Source: Turnera subulata (taxonomy: Eukaryota; Streptophyta; Magnoliopsida; Malpighiales; Passifloraceae). From it: a stretch of DNA of 64,000 nucleotides. This document shows positions 32,810-45,762 of this stretch, one piece after another. The first letter of the stretch is position 1; every line of letters starts with the position of its first letter. The stretch spans positions 53,055 to 117,054 of the forward strand of contig JAKUCV010002101.1 in assembly GCA_028386065.3 (NCBI GenBank), given 5' to 3'. The notes under the pieces are model-generated. The model ran no database searches and had not been told where the DNA came from. It saw nothing but the letters and a program-made list of their open reading frames with translations. The position numbers and the translations under genes are program-made.

Positions 32810-35800
32810 TCAGTTTGGTGGTGCAAGACGTGGGGCCTTAGACAACTTTATTGTATCAGCATTTGCAATTACGCAGGAAGCACTGTATGGGAAGAAGCAC
32901 TGAGAGGACTTGATCCAAGAGGTAACATTCACCAAAGCAAGATCTACAACTCTGTCCTTACCAGAGTCAGAGTTATTGACGACTCTCCTGTTCCTTTCTA
33001 GCCAAATAGACCAAAGAGTTGCGTATGCAATTGCAGTCCAGAAAGGTCTACTACAGTTGAAAGGAGAAACAAAAGACCATTGAAGCAGAAAATCACTGAG
33101 AGTTGCAGGCATAACCCACTGGATACCCCACCATCTACAAAGATTACCCCAAACATTCCAAGCGAACGGACAGAGGAGAAGAAGGTGGTCCCTGCATTCA
33201 AGCTTTTTCTTACAAAAGGTACAAATAGAATTTTCCAAGGGGATAATATCTCGATGCCGGAAGACTTTTTTGTAGGAATTGCGTTGTTGATGGCCAACCA
33301 AAGCCAACATTCGATTTTGAAGGGTGTCAGGGTGAGCCAAATGAGAGGCTTGGTGCGTGAAGACCCCCCGTGAGAATATAAAAACTTCCTTCCGGAGGAT
33401 ACTGAGTAATTCCCATCCTGATTGTCAAGCCAAGTCCGTGATTCCATTCGGTTTGGCTGGAGGGACACATTAAAAGTCAATAATTTCACTCTCGCAATAT
33501 CGTCATTTTCCCAATCTCGCAATGGCCTGCGCCAAGAGGATAGACAGAGAGGTCGTGAGGTGGTGGTCTTAAGGAATTCACACATGGAGCGCTCTTTAGA
33601 AAGAGCATTTGAATACAGCCGCGGGAATAACAATTTCAGGGGACCCTCACCCGACCAATCATCTTCCCAAAACCAAATTCTCTCGCCGTTGCCAAATTCG
33701 ATGCGAGAGCCGGATCGTAGAGACACTCCAAAGTGATCTAAGGCATCCCCAGAATGAGTGATATCACTCCATTGAGCTGAAACCTTTGAAGGGGAAAAAG
33801 ATGGGAATAAATCTGAAGTATCTGCAGTGCACTTAGATTTAATAAGGCTTTTCCAAACTTCCCTTCCTAGCTTAGTGTAATTCCAAAGCCATTTGAAGAG
33901 TAGGCATTGATTCATGACATGAATGTCTACAATGCCCATGCCACCAGATTCTTTGGGGACGGAGATGGATTTCCACACCAAAAGACACACCTTTCTAGAC
34001 TCGTTGAGACCATTCCAGAAAAAACACCGATGGATCTTAATAATTCTTTTGGCATCAACCACCGGTAGACGGAATAAGGACATGAAGTAAATGGGGATTC
34101 CACTAAGGACGGATTTGATAAGTGTGACCCGGCCGCCAAGGGAGAGGTGCTTGCTTTTCCATGCCTTGAGCTTGGTAGAAAATTTATCCAGAACGGGTTT
34201 CCATGCCTCAACATGTCTCATATTCGCCCCGAGTGGATAACCAAGGTATTTTGATCGGGAAATGCTCTATGCGGCTGTGCAACATATTAGCAAATTCTTG
34301 AACATGAGTAGTAGGCAGTCCAATCCCGATAATGCTGCTCTTGAAAAAATTAATACTTAGACCCAAGAGTGCCTCAAAGATTCTCAAACATCGCTTAAGG
34401 TTCTGCAATGATGAGACATCTGCAGGTGAGAAGAGTATGGTGTCATCTGCAAACTGTAGGATGGATATATTAATGCCATGAACGGGTACCTCTTGAATCA
34501 GATTTAGGGAGCTTGCCTTGGACAGAATATGCGATAACCCCTCTGTCGCTAATATGAACAAAAATGGAAAGAGAGGGTCTCCCTGTTTGAGACCCCTCCT
34601 CATTGTGAATTTCTCGGAAGGAGAGCCATTAACCAAAACCGCCCGCTTTTGATGAGGAAAGGCATTCGTCAATCCATCTCCTCCATAATAATCCAAATCC
34701 CATGGCCTCCAAAACCTGAGACAAGTAACCCCAATCCACCGAATCGAAAGTCTTTCGGAAGTCAAGCTTCCAGATAATGGCCTCTTTTCTTAAGGAGTGG
34801 ACTACTTCGTTAGCAACGAAAGCACAGTCCATAATACTTCTTCCTTTAATAAAGGCCGATTGTTGACTACTGATCAAATTTGGTAAGACAGATTTCAACC
34901 TCGATGCCAGAAGTGTTGAGATGATTTTGTATAATCTATGCACAAGCGTGATGGGCCTGAAATCGTCAAAGGATTCAGCCCCGGATTTTTTGGCGGTAAG
35001 TGTGATATATGCTGAATTAGCACCTTTAGGTAACCTGGCAGAAGCGAAGAACTGACAATCCATATCAAAAACATCGTATTTTATTAGTTCCCAAAAGTTC
35101 TTATAGAAGGAGAAGCCAAACCCGTCGGGGCACGGGGCCTTGGAGCTATCACAACTCCAAACAGCATTCTTGACTTCCACCATTGAGAAAGGCTTTTCCA
35201 GATCACGTGCAAGAGAGGGATCGAGTCTTGTAAAGGTGATTGAGCCGAGGGAAGGTCTAGCATAGTTGCAAGGAGAATAGAGCTTGGCAAAGTAATTCTT
35301 GGTCTCCTCCTTTATGGCTCTCGGGTCAGTAATCAGATCATTGTTGGACCTGATGTGGCTGATTCGATTTTTAGAGCCCCTTATCCATGCTGATATGTGA
35401 AAGAAACGTGAATTCCTATCCCCGAGTTTGCACCATTTTATTCTTGCCTTCTGCCGCCAAATTGCCTCCAATTGTTTGTATTTGATCTCAAGTTCAGATT
35501 TGAGATCGTTAATGGAGGCAAGCTCGGATTGGGATAGGTCACGGGTCTCTGGAACTTTGTCAAAACGATCCAGCTCCTCTTGAATTAAAAGAAGAATGGC
35601 ATTCACATTCTTGAAAACCTCTTGATTCCAACTAGCAAGGATGCACCTCAAAGCTCCTAGTTTCTTTAGTATGCTGAACTGATTTGGTAATTCACGACCT
35701 GCCTCAGCCCACATTTCTTTGATACGATCATAGAACCAGGATGATCCCACCAAGCTGCTAAGAACCTGAACGGTTTGAATCCCCAATCCACGGATTCCTA

Positions 35801-36511
35801 GGAGAGCAACAAGGGGTAGTGGTCCGAGTTTTGTTTACTACCAGTAGTAAGGGACAAATGCAGAAGAAAGATGGGCCAATCACCTTCAGCAAAGACTCTA
35901 TCAATCCGGCTAGCATCTCGATAATTCCCCCAATTATATAAATGCCGCTTAAGGGCGAACTCAATAAGATTCAGCCTTTGGATAAAATTTTTGAAGGCTT
36001 CAGCACCGCGGCGGCACAATCTCCCACTTTTCCGATCAGAAGCATTAAGCGTTTCATTAAAGTCGCCGAGGATCAACCAAGGAGCCATGAAGGACAACTT
36101 CATTATGCATAGATCGTCAAACATTTGCAATCGGGAGTCAATTGTATTAGGGCTGTAAACTCCACAGATAGTAACCCTGTGACCAGAAGGTAGGAGGGCT
36201 CCCTCCACAATAATCCAATAATTAGACACATGAGCCTGGTGGAGATTGAAGAAGTCACAATTCCAAATTAGCTGGAGCCCATCTGCAGAGCCCCGAGCTT
36301 CCACAGAACAAAAATCAATATTCCCATTCCCCCATACTTTATGATAGAAAGGCATATCAATCTTGCAGCATTTAGTCTCACTGAGAAAGATGAAGTTTGC
36401 GCGATGGAGAGAGACAAGCCGACGCAGTGGAGAATGTTTCTTGGAGGAGTTAATCCCCTTAATATTCCAGGTGATAAAAGAAAACATAAGAAGTAAGAGA
36501 ACACAAAACAT
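32810..36511 (-). pseudogene. LINE ORF2 (endonuclease, reverse transcriptase, zf-RVT), copy B
   Basis: Nicks target DNA and copies element RNA. The start ATG at 36511 leads into an apurinic-type endonuclease: ITWNIKGI, then FLSETKC, LILGDFNET and SDHYPLLLS (to about 35800). The linker and reverse transcriptase follow: FRPITLVHRLYKIIS, KLDFRKTFDSVDW, GLKQGDPLFPFLFILA and FADDTILF (about 34450). The C-terminal zf-RVT part has FKIECWLWLAINN and CPFAWNVWGNLCRWWG (about 33100-33300). About 1,230 codons in all, but at least four frame changes (near 35790, 34760, 34210 and 33250). Not functional. Confidence 0.85.
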
Positions 36512-36522
36512 AGAATACCATT

Positions 36523-37898
36523 CTACGATGAGGCTCTAGACCTCACCCAGTTGAAAGCTTCAGAGTCCACCAAATTAGTCAACAGATTCTTGCATTCCAT
36601 TAAATTGGCCGACCTATGCCAGCCGATTAAATCACCAATTCTATTGGTTTCATTCACTTTGTAAGAATTGAAGGAGACAGGAGTAGACTCAATGATTTTA
36701 GCGTCGCCCTCAGCACGCTTATTCACCTTAGTGATGTCAGAATCAGTCACCAATATCCTGCTATCTGGAGTGGATATAATGCTGCCATTTTTTGAGAGGA
36801 ATCTGCTCTTCTTCAGAAAAGACTTTGCCTTGTTTGGGTTCTACTGCAGCCCCACACTTTTTAGGACTGCCAAGACTTTTCTCTCCACCAAACCCTGAAG
36901 AGAAGATGAATCCTCGGCATAGGTTGGGGGTTCCCATTGGTCGCACCGTATGGAAGAGGATAAATGATATGACCTTAGGCTGCTTGATGAAGCTTCAAAA
37001 TCATGGGATTTGGATGGGGGTGGAGTGGGGCTGATGAAGGGAGAACACGAGGCAGAGGGCGTGTTTAGATAGGGGACTAGAGGTTAAGGGATGTGAAGGT
37101 TAGGGGTGTGCTCGGGTGTGAGGGCCACTGATAATGGTACATTGACTGGGGTTGAAACAGAATGTTGGGCTGGGCTTGAGGGGGGCATTGGGTTGGGTGA
37201 ATACTTGGTTGGATTGGTGTGATTAGGTTCATAGGGTATCATGTGCGAGTCCACAGATACATGGTTTTCTGACTGCTCAGATGGGGTCAGTATAAGAGAA
37301 AGTATGAGTGGGTTTTGGAAGGTGGTCTTTACAGACTCGCCATGCCTCTCGACATTGTGGCACAGATTAAAGATATCGTCAGAAGTCGAGGCGGCATTTT
37401 GGTTTGATTGGTGCGAGTTGTTGGGAGAGAAGATTGCTTTACTGAGCTGTTTGGGAGGCGAGAGAGTGGGCCCACTAGTTTCAGGGTCGGAGCGAGGAGG
37501 CTGTGTCGGAGATTGCACCGATGACCACTCCCTGTCAAGTGGTCATATTGAGACTCAACGACGCCAACATCAAAAGCGTGATCTCCCACAGAGACTGAGA
37601 GTACACAGTTAATGAGACGCTTTGAGGTGGTAAGAACAAGGACTTCTCCAACATCAAAGCGATCTATAGACATGGATTCAGAGCTCCAATCAACCATCGT
37701 GCCGAAATTTGCAGAAATCGTACTAAATAAATCCTTGGACCAAACACACGGTGGGATCCCCTTCATCAATACCCAACATAGACGATTAAAGGCCGCGTCA
37801 CCCACCTTCCATTGTCTCAACACAGAGCATACTTGGTTGATGAAAACTGGTTTGCACTCCACTGCTTCCAGTAACTCGTCTTGCGAGTTGAACGGCAA
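36523..37898 (-). pseudogene. LINE ORF1 (DUF4283-type), copy B
   Basis: Same N-terminal nucleic-acid-binding segment as in copy A (FNSQDELLEAV, WVLMKGIPPCVW, FGTMVDWSSES, RFDVGEVLVLTTS). A frameshift near 37545 breaks it. The Pro/Ser-rich middle and a C-terminal tail ending in WVRSRASS at 36523 lie in other frames. The stop is 11 bp before the ORF2 start, which fits the two-frame layout of L1 elements. Confidence 0.7.
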
Positions 37899-39005
37899 GG
37901 GGAGCAGAGGAGCATGATTGGGTACAAGGTTGGGGCCACCGGAGGGATGTTGAAGGGTTGTGGGGGGTTGGGCCTCTTGATAGAGTTGAACTATAAATGC
38001 ATGGCCATGCTCAGATTAAGTGATATGGGGATATCGTTTGTATCTGTTTTACACAGTTAACTCAGAGATCAAGAAAACTTAGAATAAACATATACGAGAA
38101 TACCATATTCCGTGTCTTATGTTTGATCTTGATAATGTGACGAAAGGATAAGACATTTTTCCGAGGCATAGTGAATTAGTACTGATCTGGTCACTTGGGT
38201 AACAATGATATGTTGCTAGACAACGCTCACTGTTTATAATTAGAAAAGAGTGTTTATAATTGTTGCCAACGTGATTAGTGCCTACAGGGTCACACACTTA
38301 TAACTGTTGACTCGAGCCAGTGGTTAGACCATGGTTGGACCAGATTATTGAGCTAGTGGTTAGACCATGGTTGGGTTGATCGGTTCAATAGTTACCAGAA
38401 TTATTGAACCTGATTTATTGTCCAAAAAAGCATGAAAGGATGTGTTGTCTTATATATATGTTGATATATATGATTGAGTTAGTGGAGACATAATCATGTT
38501 GATGATTGTGACTAAAGTATAGACAATGGAAAATACAATCATGCATGATAAGATGTATGTATGATTAGGTTGGCCATTTCTATATTAACTAACGTTGAAA
38601 ACATATATAAGTGATATATGAAAGGGTGCTAGTATGAGCAGATTTTTGAGAGCTCAACACAATAGCAAAACACACTCTTCATACTTGAGAAAGAAACACA
38701 TCAAACACTCTCTAAACTCTAGCTCTCAGAAATTCTGCAGCTAGCACTGCGGTTCGGGAGTGCTCGGGTTAGTGATCGTGTGATAGTTGCTAGCAGTCAT
38801 CAACGGTACGTGTGGACACCGTAGAGGAGTTGGAATTCTGTCTGGTTCTTGCTGAATTGGATCATCAGTTTAGTGAAAGATCTCAACCAAACCAGGTACG
38901 AAAATCTTGTTATTCGGTTTACCCTGTTTCACATGGATCCTCCATTAGTTCTGGGTTTTTCCGCTGCGCATTTTGTCTCTTTGTTTGCATACCCGGTTAC
39001 TTACA

Positions 39006-39010
39006 AATAA
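39006..39010. repeat. Target duplication AATAA, right of copia B
   Basis: Same five bases as beside copies A and C. The left partner in B was deleted. Confidence 0.75.
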
Positions 39011-40561
39011 AATCTGGGTGGCGACTCTATAGATGTTGAATCGACCTGAAGAAGGTGTAAGAATGCGAGTGAGGGGATTGAGTAAATCTTAATCCGGGTC
39101 CTTATAGACAGTTGTTATCTATTGTTACTTTTTGTGCGAAATTAATTTTGTATTCATATGTAGTTGTATTTAAAAATGATGGACGACTATAAATTATATA
39201 TAAAAAAATGATGGACCAGCATATCTAGAATCAGAGTTGTTATCTATTGTTAGAAAATACAATTTTATCATTTTGATAGCTAAATACTAGACTTCTTCTC
39301 TGGAACCAGAGTTGCTACCTACTGTTACTTCTTGTGCCAAATTTTTGTATTTATATGTAGGTGTATTTATAATCTATTTTTTTATTCAGTTGCGTTAGCA
39401 CTTTTGATTAAAACATTCTCCTAACAATATTAGAATTTTTTAAAATAATTTTTACTTATAATTTATGATCCATTATTGTTTTTCAAAACTAATTTTAATT
39501 CTCCATTTCTTCTCTTTTCTCCCTTATACATTCTTATAGATATTCATGAATATTCTTTTTCTAATTCTGAAAGGAGAATATTGTACCAAAAAAAAATGTC
39601 TCTAAAATTATTTTGTAAGAACTTCATGAATCATATAGAATTTATATTTGTTTATAGTTATTTTTATATAACCAAAATTGCCTCTTGTATGTCTTTTTAT
39701 AAAGAGCAATTTTTTAAAAAAAAATAAATGAACTGTCGGAGAATTTGCAGTAGGTAAAGAAATATGGCTTTAAAATATAATATAGATGTTATATAAATAG
39801 GATAGAAAAATTAAATTTTGGTGAAAATTTGTATTTCTTTTGGTTTTTCTTGTGTTTGTTGGCAAACTACTCTTCCAAATTTTTAATTAGGTAGTTTGGT
39901 ATTGAATTTATTTGTAAAGGGGAATGCTTTCGGGTGGGGGGGTTGGCAATTAGTGGACAAAGTGCAGACTAATTTCAAGTTAGTGTTGGTTTAACTTTTT
40001 TGGTCTGAACTTTGTAATCGTTTATACTTACTTTCACCTTTTTACATTTACTGATAAATTATACAAATGGCCCAATGGACTTAATTCCACCAACATGGAC
40101 GACTATAATTCGATAATTCAACAAAAGGATGGACCAATATCTCTGGAACCAGACTTATTTCCAATTTAATAACTAAAAAAAGTGTTGTTAGACTTAGATC
40201 TGTGTTCATACTGGACTTCATCTCTTGGAACTATTTAATTATATTATTATTGTTAGATAATACAATCTTATCATGTTGATAACTAAAAGAAACTATTGTT
40301 AGATCTGTCTTCATTGTTCATACTAGACTTCTTCTAATGGAACTATTTATTTATATTATTATTTTGTCATGTCATTCTTTGGAGGAGATAAGAGCACTAA
40401 GCAATGCACTTGACACTTCTGAAATTTAAAAATATTCTTGTCTAGAGAGCCTAATAATGATTAGTAAATTACAAGTTATCTGATGATATTTTTTTTGGTT
40501 TGTTTGGATATGCGTGGATATTATCATGTGGCAAAATCATCCAGAATAATTAATATAGAAA
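39011..40561. other. Tat-like remnant end and AT-rich DNA (unit 2)
   Basis: Counterpart of 20342-21900, including stretches that resemble the gene-upstream region (near 39116, 39235, 39305 and 40150-40330). No supported gene. Confidence 0.5.
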
Positions 40562-41885
40562 TGATAACAAGTGCTATTCATGCCAAACTAGCTGCAAGTA
40601 TACAACGTGCTGTAGTAAAGAAAGTCGAATCACAGGGACTGCTGTAAACAACACTGTCCTTAAAATTTCAATTAATTAGACTAAATAACAAATAAGTAAA
40701 TAAAATTGAGATTGTGATGATAATAACCTGAGAAAGTGAAGTAACAGTATCGGCTGGTGAAAAGATGCATTGTAAGAAAACCTAGGTTGTCCGGGGTTCA
40801 CTATAGCTCATGATGTTCAAATAATAATCCAGAATTCGGTTACTTAGCTCGTCTATCTTGTAGGGTTACCTAGCCTATAATTTTTACAACCAGTTGTTCA
40901 CTAATATTGTAAAACTACCCTAATCCCGAACAACCTGTTGTTTGCCAGTGTTGCCTGTCCTAGGGTGCAGTAGGTGCTGTACTTGGTGCTGAATCCTCAA
41001 CTACCCTAAAAACCTCTCTCGACAATACTGAGGATAGAGGTTGTATATGGAATGATCAGATTTCCTAGCTTCTCCTGTTCAGTGCTTCGCTAAGTCGTCT
41101 AAGATGTACAAGAGGGTGATCAAGCCACATGCACTGTTAAGTTCTCCAAACACAAATCAAGGCATCAACGAATAAAAGAAAACAAACATGAATTATTACC
41201 CAAATATAAAACTGTAGCTGCATCCCATAAACCTAGATATAAAATATTAGTTCATGAAGAAACTAAAAACAACAATAGAGATAGTTGACGACATGCTGTT
41301 AAATAAAAACCTAAAAGTCTTCACTTTCCTTCTTGTTGAAATCTCCACTTCCATTTGCTCTGAAAGATGAATTTTTGCTAGAGAAGAAAGAGTGTGTCGA
41401 TGGCAAAAAGTTGTTTCTCTTAGGGTTTTATTTTTTTCTATTTATAGAGAACCAAACTTCTATTAAAACCCTAAGTCTTGGTCAATAAGTCTTCTTTTCA
41501 AAACCTAGCAGCATACTCTTCTTTCCTTCCAAGGAGTGTCCACGTGATAACAAATAATGACTCCTAAAACTTGGCGCAAGCTCCAGCCAATTATAAAACA
41601 AGGACTTCATGCAGCACCCGCTGTCAGGATGTGTCTGGGCATTGTCACTGGTACAGATTGAACTAGAACTAGGCAGTTAGCAGCGCCTTCTTTAGTTTTG
41701 GGCCAAAATCGTCAAAATCCTCCCCAAAAGGGACCTAAATGCACATGAAGGAAAACAAGGGCAAGTAAAGTAGGATTTGGTACAAAAGCAAGTGATTGCA
41801 TATCTACATGCATGAATTTATGCTAAATGCAATGCCAAAAGAATACAGTGCATGCTGTAAAAGTAGTGTAATTTCATGCTCATCA
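40562..41885 (-). mobile_element. Candidate minus-strand LTR
   Basis: On the minus strand the stretch starts TGATGAGCATG and ends CTTGTTATCA, giving TG and CA ends. It carries CTATAAATAG at 41438-41447, a plausible TATA box. Length is 1,324 bp. Against it: the flanking 5 bp (AGAAA and AGTGC) do not match, and no coding region is attached. Confidence 0.4.
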
Positions 41886-42053
41886 AGTGCCCTATGGACA
41901 CTTAATAAGCTATAATAAATGAGTAATAACTAAAACAATTTTTATAACATCTTGTAAAAATTAATTAACACTCTCATTTAAACTAAAAATTATATACAAA
42001 ATTATCCTTGTTTTATTGCTTGCTTTGTGTTTGAAAAAATTTAATGTTTTACA

Positions 42054-42212
42054 TTTTTAGGATTTAGAATGTAGGGTTTAGGTTTTCGGGTTTTAGAGTT
42101 TAGGCTATTTTAGAATTTAGGATTTAACGTTTAGGGTTTAGGGTTTAGAATTTAGAGTTTAAAGTTTAGAGCTTAGTATACAAGGTTTAGGGTTTTAGGG
42201 TTTAGGATTTGA
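42054..42212 (+). repeat. Degenerate telomere-like TTTAGGG tract (unit 3)
   Basis: Counterpart of 750-905. Unit 3 differs more from units 1 and 2 here than they do from each other. Confidence 0.65.
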
Positions 42213-43194
42213 GATTTTTGGATTTGTGGTTTAGGATTTAAATTAAAAGCTGAAATTCAATATTAAAAAGATCTTCATAAGAATTAAGCTCTCATATGAT
42301 AAGCTTATATATATATAAAGCTGTTACTCTCACCAAATGTTGACAAATAGGATTTTAGGGGTCTTTCTATACTGCCATGTGTTAGTTTAATTTCTTGTTT
42401 TCCTTTAGACAATGATCAACATTGTTCTCTCTTGTGTTTTAATGACTGAGAGCATTGTGTTTGAATATCAAGGCCCTAAAAAATCGAAGAGGGGTGAGTT
42501 AGTTTTTCAACTAATCACTGCATGGTTCTAGATAAAACAATGTGGTTTTTCACAAATAGATTTTCACAGATTCAAGAGCACACCTTAACTAAAGTAGAGA
42601 AATGACTGAGACAAGGAAAGAGCACACAAGCGATTTATAGTGGTTCCTCAACTCCAAGTACATTTACTACCTAAAAGACCCTCCTTTATATTTCCTAATT
42701 CTCCAATAAATTAGGGTTTTAAGAGTTTAACCTTGACCTTTATAACATACAAGCTTTTTCCAAAAAAATTACGGGTCCAACCTTAACCTTTACAAACAAC
42801 CTTTTTCCAAGCATAACTATAACTTCATGTACTGATTTTTGACATCATTAAAATTAGTATCGATTAGCATAAATTTTCATTTCTCACAGGTTCAGCTCTA
42901 ACCTACCCTTAAGTCTATTCCTAGACTTGAGTACCTAGCAAGACTAATCCAAGTCTTACCTAAAACTACTCTTACAAAGAGTGTCAATACAAGTGTAATA
43001 GCTGGGATAAGTTTTAGAGACGTTTTACACCCCTTTATATAGATTCTAAGTAGGGGGCTTTCCTTCCAACTGCTCCAAAACTTCTAGAGTTGACCAATAT
43101 TCTCCACTGGGCTATGTTTGGTCATTTCTAATTTCTCAACCATTTCAACCCTTTTGATTCAAAAGCCATTTCGGTTATAGCATCTGTGAACCGT
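42213..43194. other. Conserved non-coding stretch (unit 3)
   Basis: Counterpart of 906-1814, with about 70 bp extra near 43110-43180. No gene seen. Confidence 0.5.
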
Positions 43195-44010
43195 TGTAAC
43201 GTCCCTGCTTCACGACAGTCACTACGAACCAACACGAGATCTTTCCAACATGCTTTATTCATTCAATTTTTTGGGAAAAACTACCTAGGAGGTCACTAAT
43301 CCCAGAATTTCTCCAAGTGAAGCACATTTAACTTTGAAGTTCTTATGGAATGAGCACAGAAAAGATAGGTGCACCTTGTTGATATATTTAGTGCCTATCA
43401 AACCATTTAAGCTATTATAAATTATACAGTCGCACACCTGTACAACCTCGAAATTGATTCAATTGAGCTATTCTTAATTGTACGGCCTCGTTCCTAAATA
43501 ATTACGAAATTGCACCAACTGTGCAACCCTATCGCTACACAGTCTCAGGATCTCTTCTATTCGAGTGTGTATTTTGTTCATTCATGTGCCCCTTCATCTA
43601 GAATCTGTCAGAAGGCGCTCCATCCAGCACAGGACCTTTCCTATATGCTTTATCCTCACTTGCATGTTTCCGGAGAAAATTTACCAGGAGGTCACCCATC
43701 CCAGAATTGCTCCATGTCAAGCACGTACCTGTACAACAAAAAAGGTAGGTGCACCTTGTTGATATAGTCGGTACCTATCAAAACTTTTAAGCTATTTTCT
43801 ATTGTACAGTCTCATACCTGTACAACCTCAAAATTATTTCATTTGTGCTATTCTTAATTATACAGTCCGATATTTGTATAATGATGAAATAGCTCCAACT
43901 ATGCAGCCCAATCCCTACACAGTCTCAGGATCTCTCGTATTCGGGCGTGGATTCATTTAATTCATGTGCCTCTACATCTAGAAGTCTGCCAACAGCCGCT
44001 GTTTATCCAT
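43195..44010 (-). mobile_element. Cassandra-like TRIM: two 5S-bearing LTR sequences (unit 3)
   Basis: Counterpart of 1815-2640. It starts TGTAACGTCCC. 5S-like blocks lie from 43287 and 43686, each opening with AGGAGGTCAC. No primer site seen. The open frame across the second block is accidental. Confidence 0.7.
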
Positions 44011-44950
44011 GCTCACGCCAGCACCGATGCACACTTTAGCCCCTCATCGACCCCGGATGTCACAATCTCCATGAGGACCACCGGATATTATTGAAGCCAA
44101 GAAGTGAGAGACAACAGTTTCTAGGCATCTTGCCTCTCGCTTTAATAGCACTCCAGCTGTTGGTGGTTAGTCTTTAATGTTTGTGAGGACCACTAGCAGC
44201 TTACAGTAAAAAGAAGATGTTATAGCTGCTTACAAAACCATGCTCATGATTTTACATGAAACCATTTACCTGCTTCAATACTCGATCAACACAAGAAACA
44301 CTTATAACAACATCCAATCTAGTTTTTTAATCATCAAAATTAATAATCGAATTCCAACATATTGGTTGTAACCCTTTACTTCCAATGCATTAGTTACAAC
44401 AGTTTATTTAAATTAGAAGCGTATCCCAGCTAACCACGAGAGTAATCACTTTACGATGTCATCTTTGTACGGTAGGATCACTAACAACAGCACAATTTCT
44501 ATATAGACACTTCGAATTGTTGAAACCTAACCTTAACTATAATGATTGTTACCTGAGACAACTCAGCCAAAAATCATTAAAAAGGGAAGCTCAACCCACG
44601 GAGCCTAAAACCAGACACGCACCCAACCTACAACACTGAAGGATCTAGAAATGAGACCTATCGAGTGATTCTTGGATGAACATGTTGGAGTAGTATGGGC
44701 GATCCGGCAAAGAAACAAATAGTTTGCATGTTTAGATGAATATCATGCGAAAGAGGCCAAGACGGTTAGATGTGATCATACTCTCCAATTGACAATAAAG
44801 ACGCCCAATAAATAAATGAAAAGTAACTTTGACTAGTGCAAAGTTAAATTAGATAGATCTCAAGTGTTCTCCCTCTCCCCCAATGTATTTTCTCTTGATC
44901 AACTGATAAAATTTGAGTATAATTTTATCCAAAATCTATCAATACCAATT
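44011..44950. other. Non-coding stretch, nothing recognised (unit 3)
   Basis: Counterpart of 2641-3570. No gene or RNA seen. Confidence 0.5.
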
Positions 44951-45460
44951 TTTGTGATGATCCAAATCAGACATTGGAAGGGAGTAGGAACGGTCTTGGG
45001 CATATATGCACTAAGTAGTTGGCTACCAAATACCCACATGCATATTCTTTGGGCTACATAGTTACGGTCCAGCGGTGGAGATTATTGTGGGACTGTCTAT
45101 TACTTGGAGCGTGACAAAATGGCAGCGGAATCGATCTCACTCCAGTTCTGGGTGAGCTTGCCATATATCCTGTGTCTCGGGGGTTGATACTAAGACGACG
45201 ATCGATATGGCCCTGAGATCAGGGCATCTATAATATGGATTTGGACTCCCCTTTACAAGGACGAAAAGTCCAAAGAAGGGGAGAATGTCATGACCCAATT
45301 CCTAAATGGGAAGTAGTTGTGAATAGTTGGTTATCAAATAACCTCAGGTTTAAACTTTTGGACTACATAATTTCGGTCCAACTTTGGAGGTCTGCAATAT
45401 ATTCTATTACTTAGGGCATGATACATTCATTGCAATTGAGCTAAGTAGCTTCCGTCGTGG
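44951..45460 (+). mobile_element. Short Ty3-like remnant without the MITE (unit 3)
   Basis: Counterpart of 3570-4350. A polypurine-like run precedes TGTCATGACCC at 45286. The single GTCTCGGG at 45174-45181 is the unoccupied MITE site. Confidence 0.45.
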
Positions 45461-45762
45461 CTTGACGGCTGTCAATTGGTTTATTCTGAATCAGCTGGAG
45501 AGATATTAAGAAGCTCCACGAAGAGGGGAAGCAAAGGGTAGATGTTAGGGACTACTTGAAAGATAGTGTAGTTTTTTATGTTAGTTTGTTCTGGCTTCTG
45601 ACCAAAGACATCCTAATGCCAAGACACACCCAACTGTGTTTACGTTTATGATGACATTTTGATTGCAGAGACGCACCACCTTCTAATTGCAATCTCAACC
45701 CTTCTTGATAAAAAGTTAGAAAAGAACCGAAACGCGTGGATTCAACTAAACATGATTATGGC

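Larger units (their letters stand above)
32641..37966 (-). mobile_element. L1-type LINE, copy B, nested in 3' LTR
   Basis: Longest of the three nested LINE copies. Its tail is the T run at about 32645-32653. It keeps the endonuclease start and the ORF1/ORF2 junction lost in A and C. The insertion point in the LTR is the same in all three copies. Confidence 0.9.
28381..39005 (+). mobile_element. Ty1/copia element, copy B, with nested LINE
   Basis: It has a 5' LTR lacking its start, a primer site, a leader with palindromes, pol from late integrase on, a polypurine tract and a 3' LTR split by a LINE. The right flank AATAA (39006-39010) matches the target duplication of copies A and C. Gag, protease and most of integrase are deleted by a junction at about 30146. 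Confidence 0.9.
32182..39005 (+). mobile_element. 3' LTR of copia B, split by a LINE
   Basis: LTR at 32182-32640 resumes at 37967 and ends at 39005 with TTACA. It follows the polypurine tract AAGTGGGAGAT. TATATAAG at 38604-38611; three GGTTGGACC-type motifs at about 38318-38375. Confidence 0.85.
22722..42011 (+). repeat. Tandem block, unit 2
   Basis: Second direct copy. Relative to unit 1 it lacks the part matching about 1882-5495 (fused at about 25276) and the part matching about 8270-10213 (replaced by a 40-bp LTR filler at 28049-28088). Its 5' LTR junction is also deleted at about 28380. The right boundary is placed where unit 3 begins, at the empty site of the solo LTR. Confidence 0.8.

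Noticed and set aside
39476..39727. 83-codon frame in AT-rich DNA
   Set aside because: The equivalent place in unit 1 (20820-21060) does not keep the frame, and the composition is simply T-rich.
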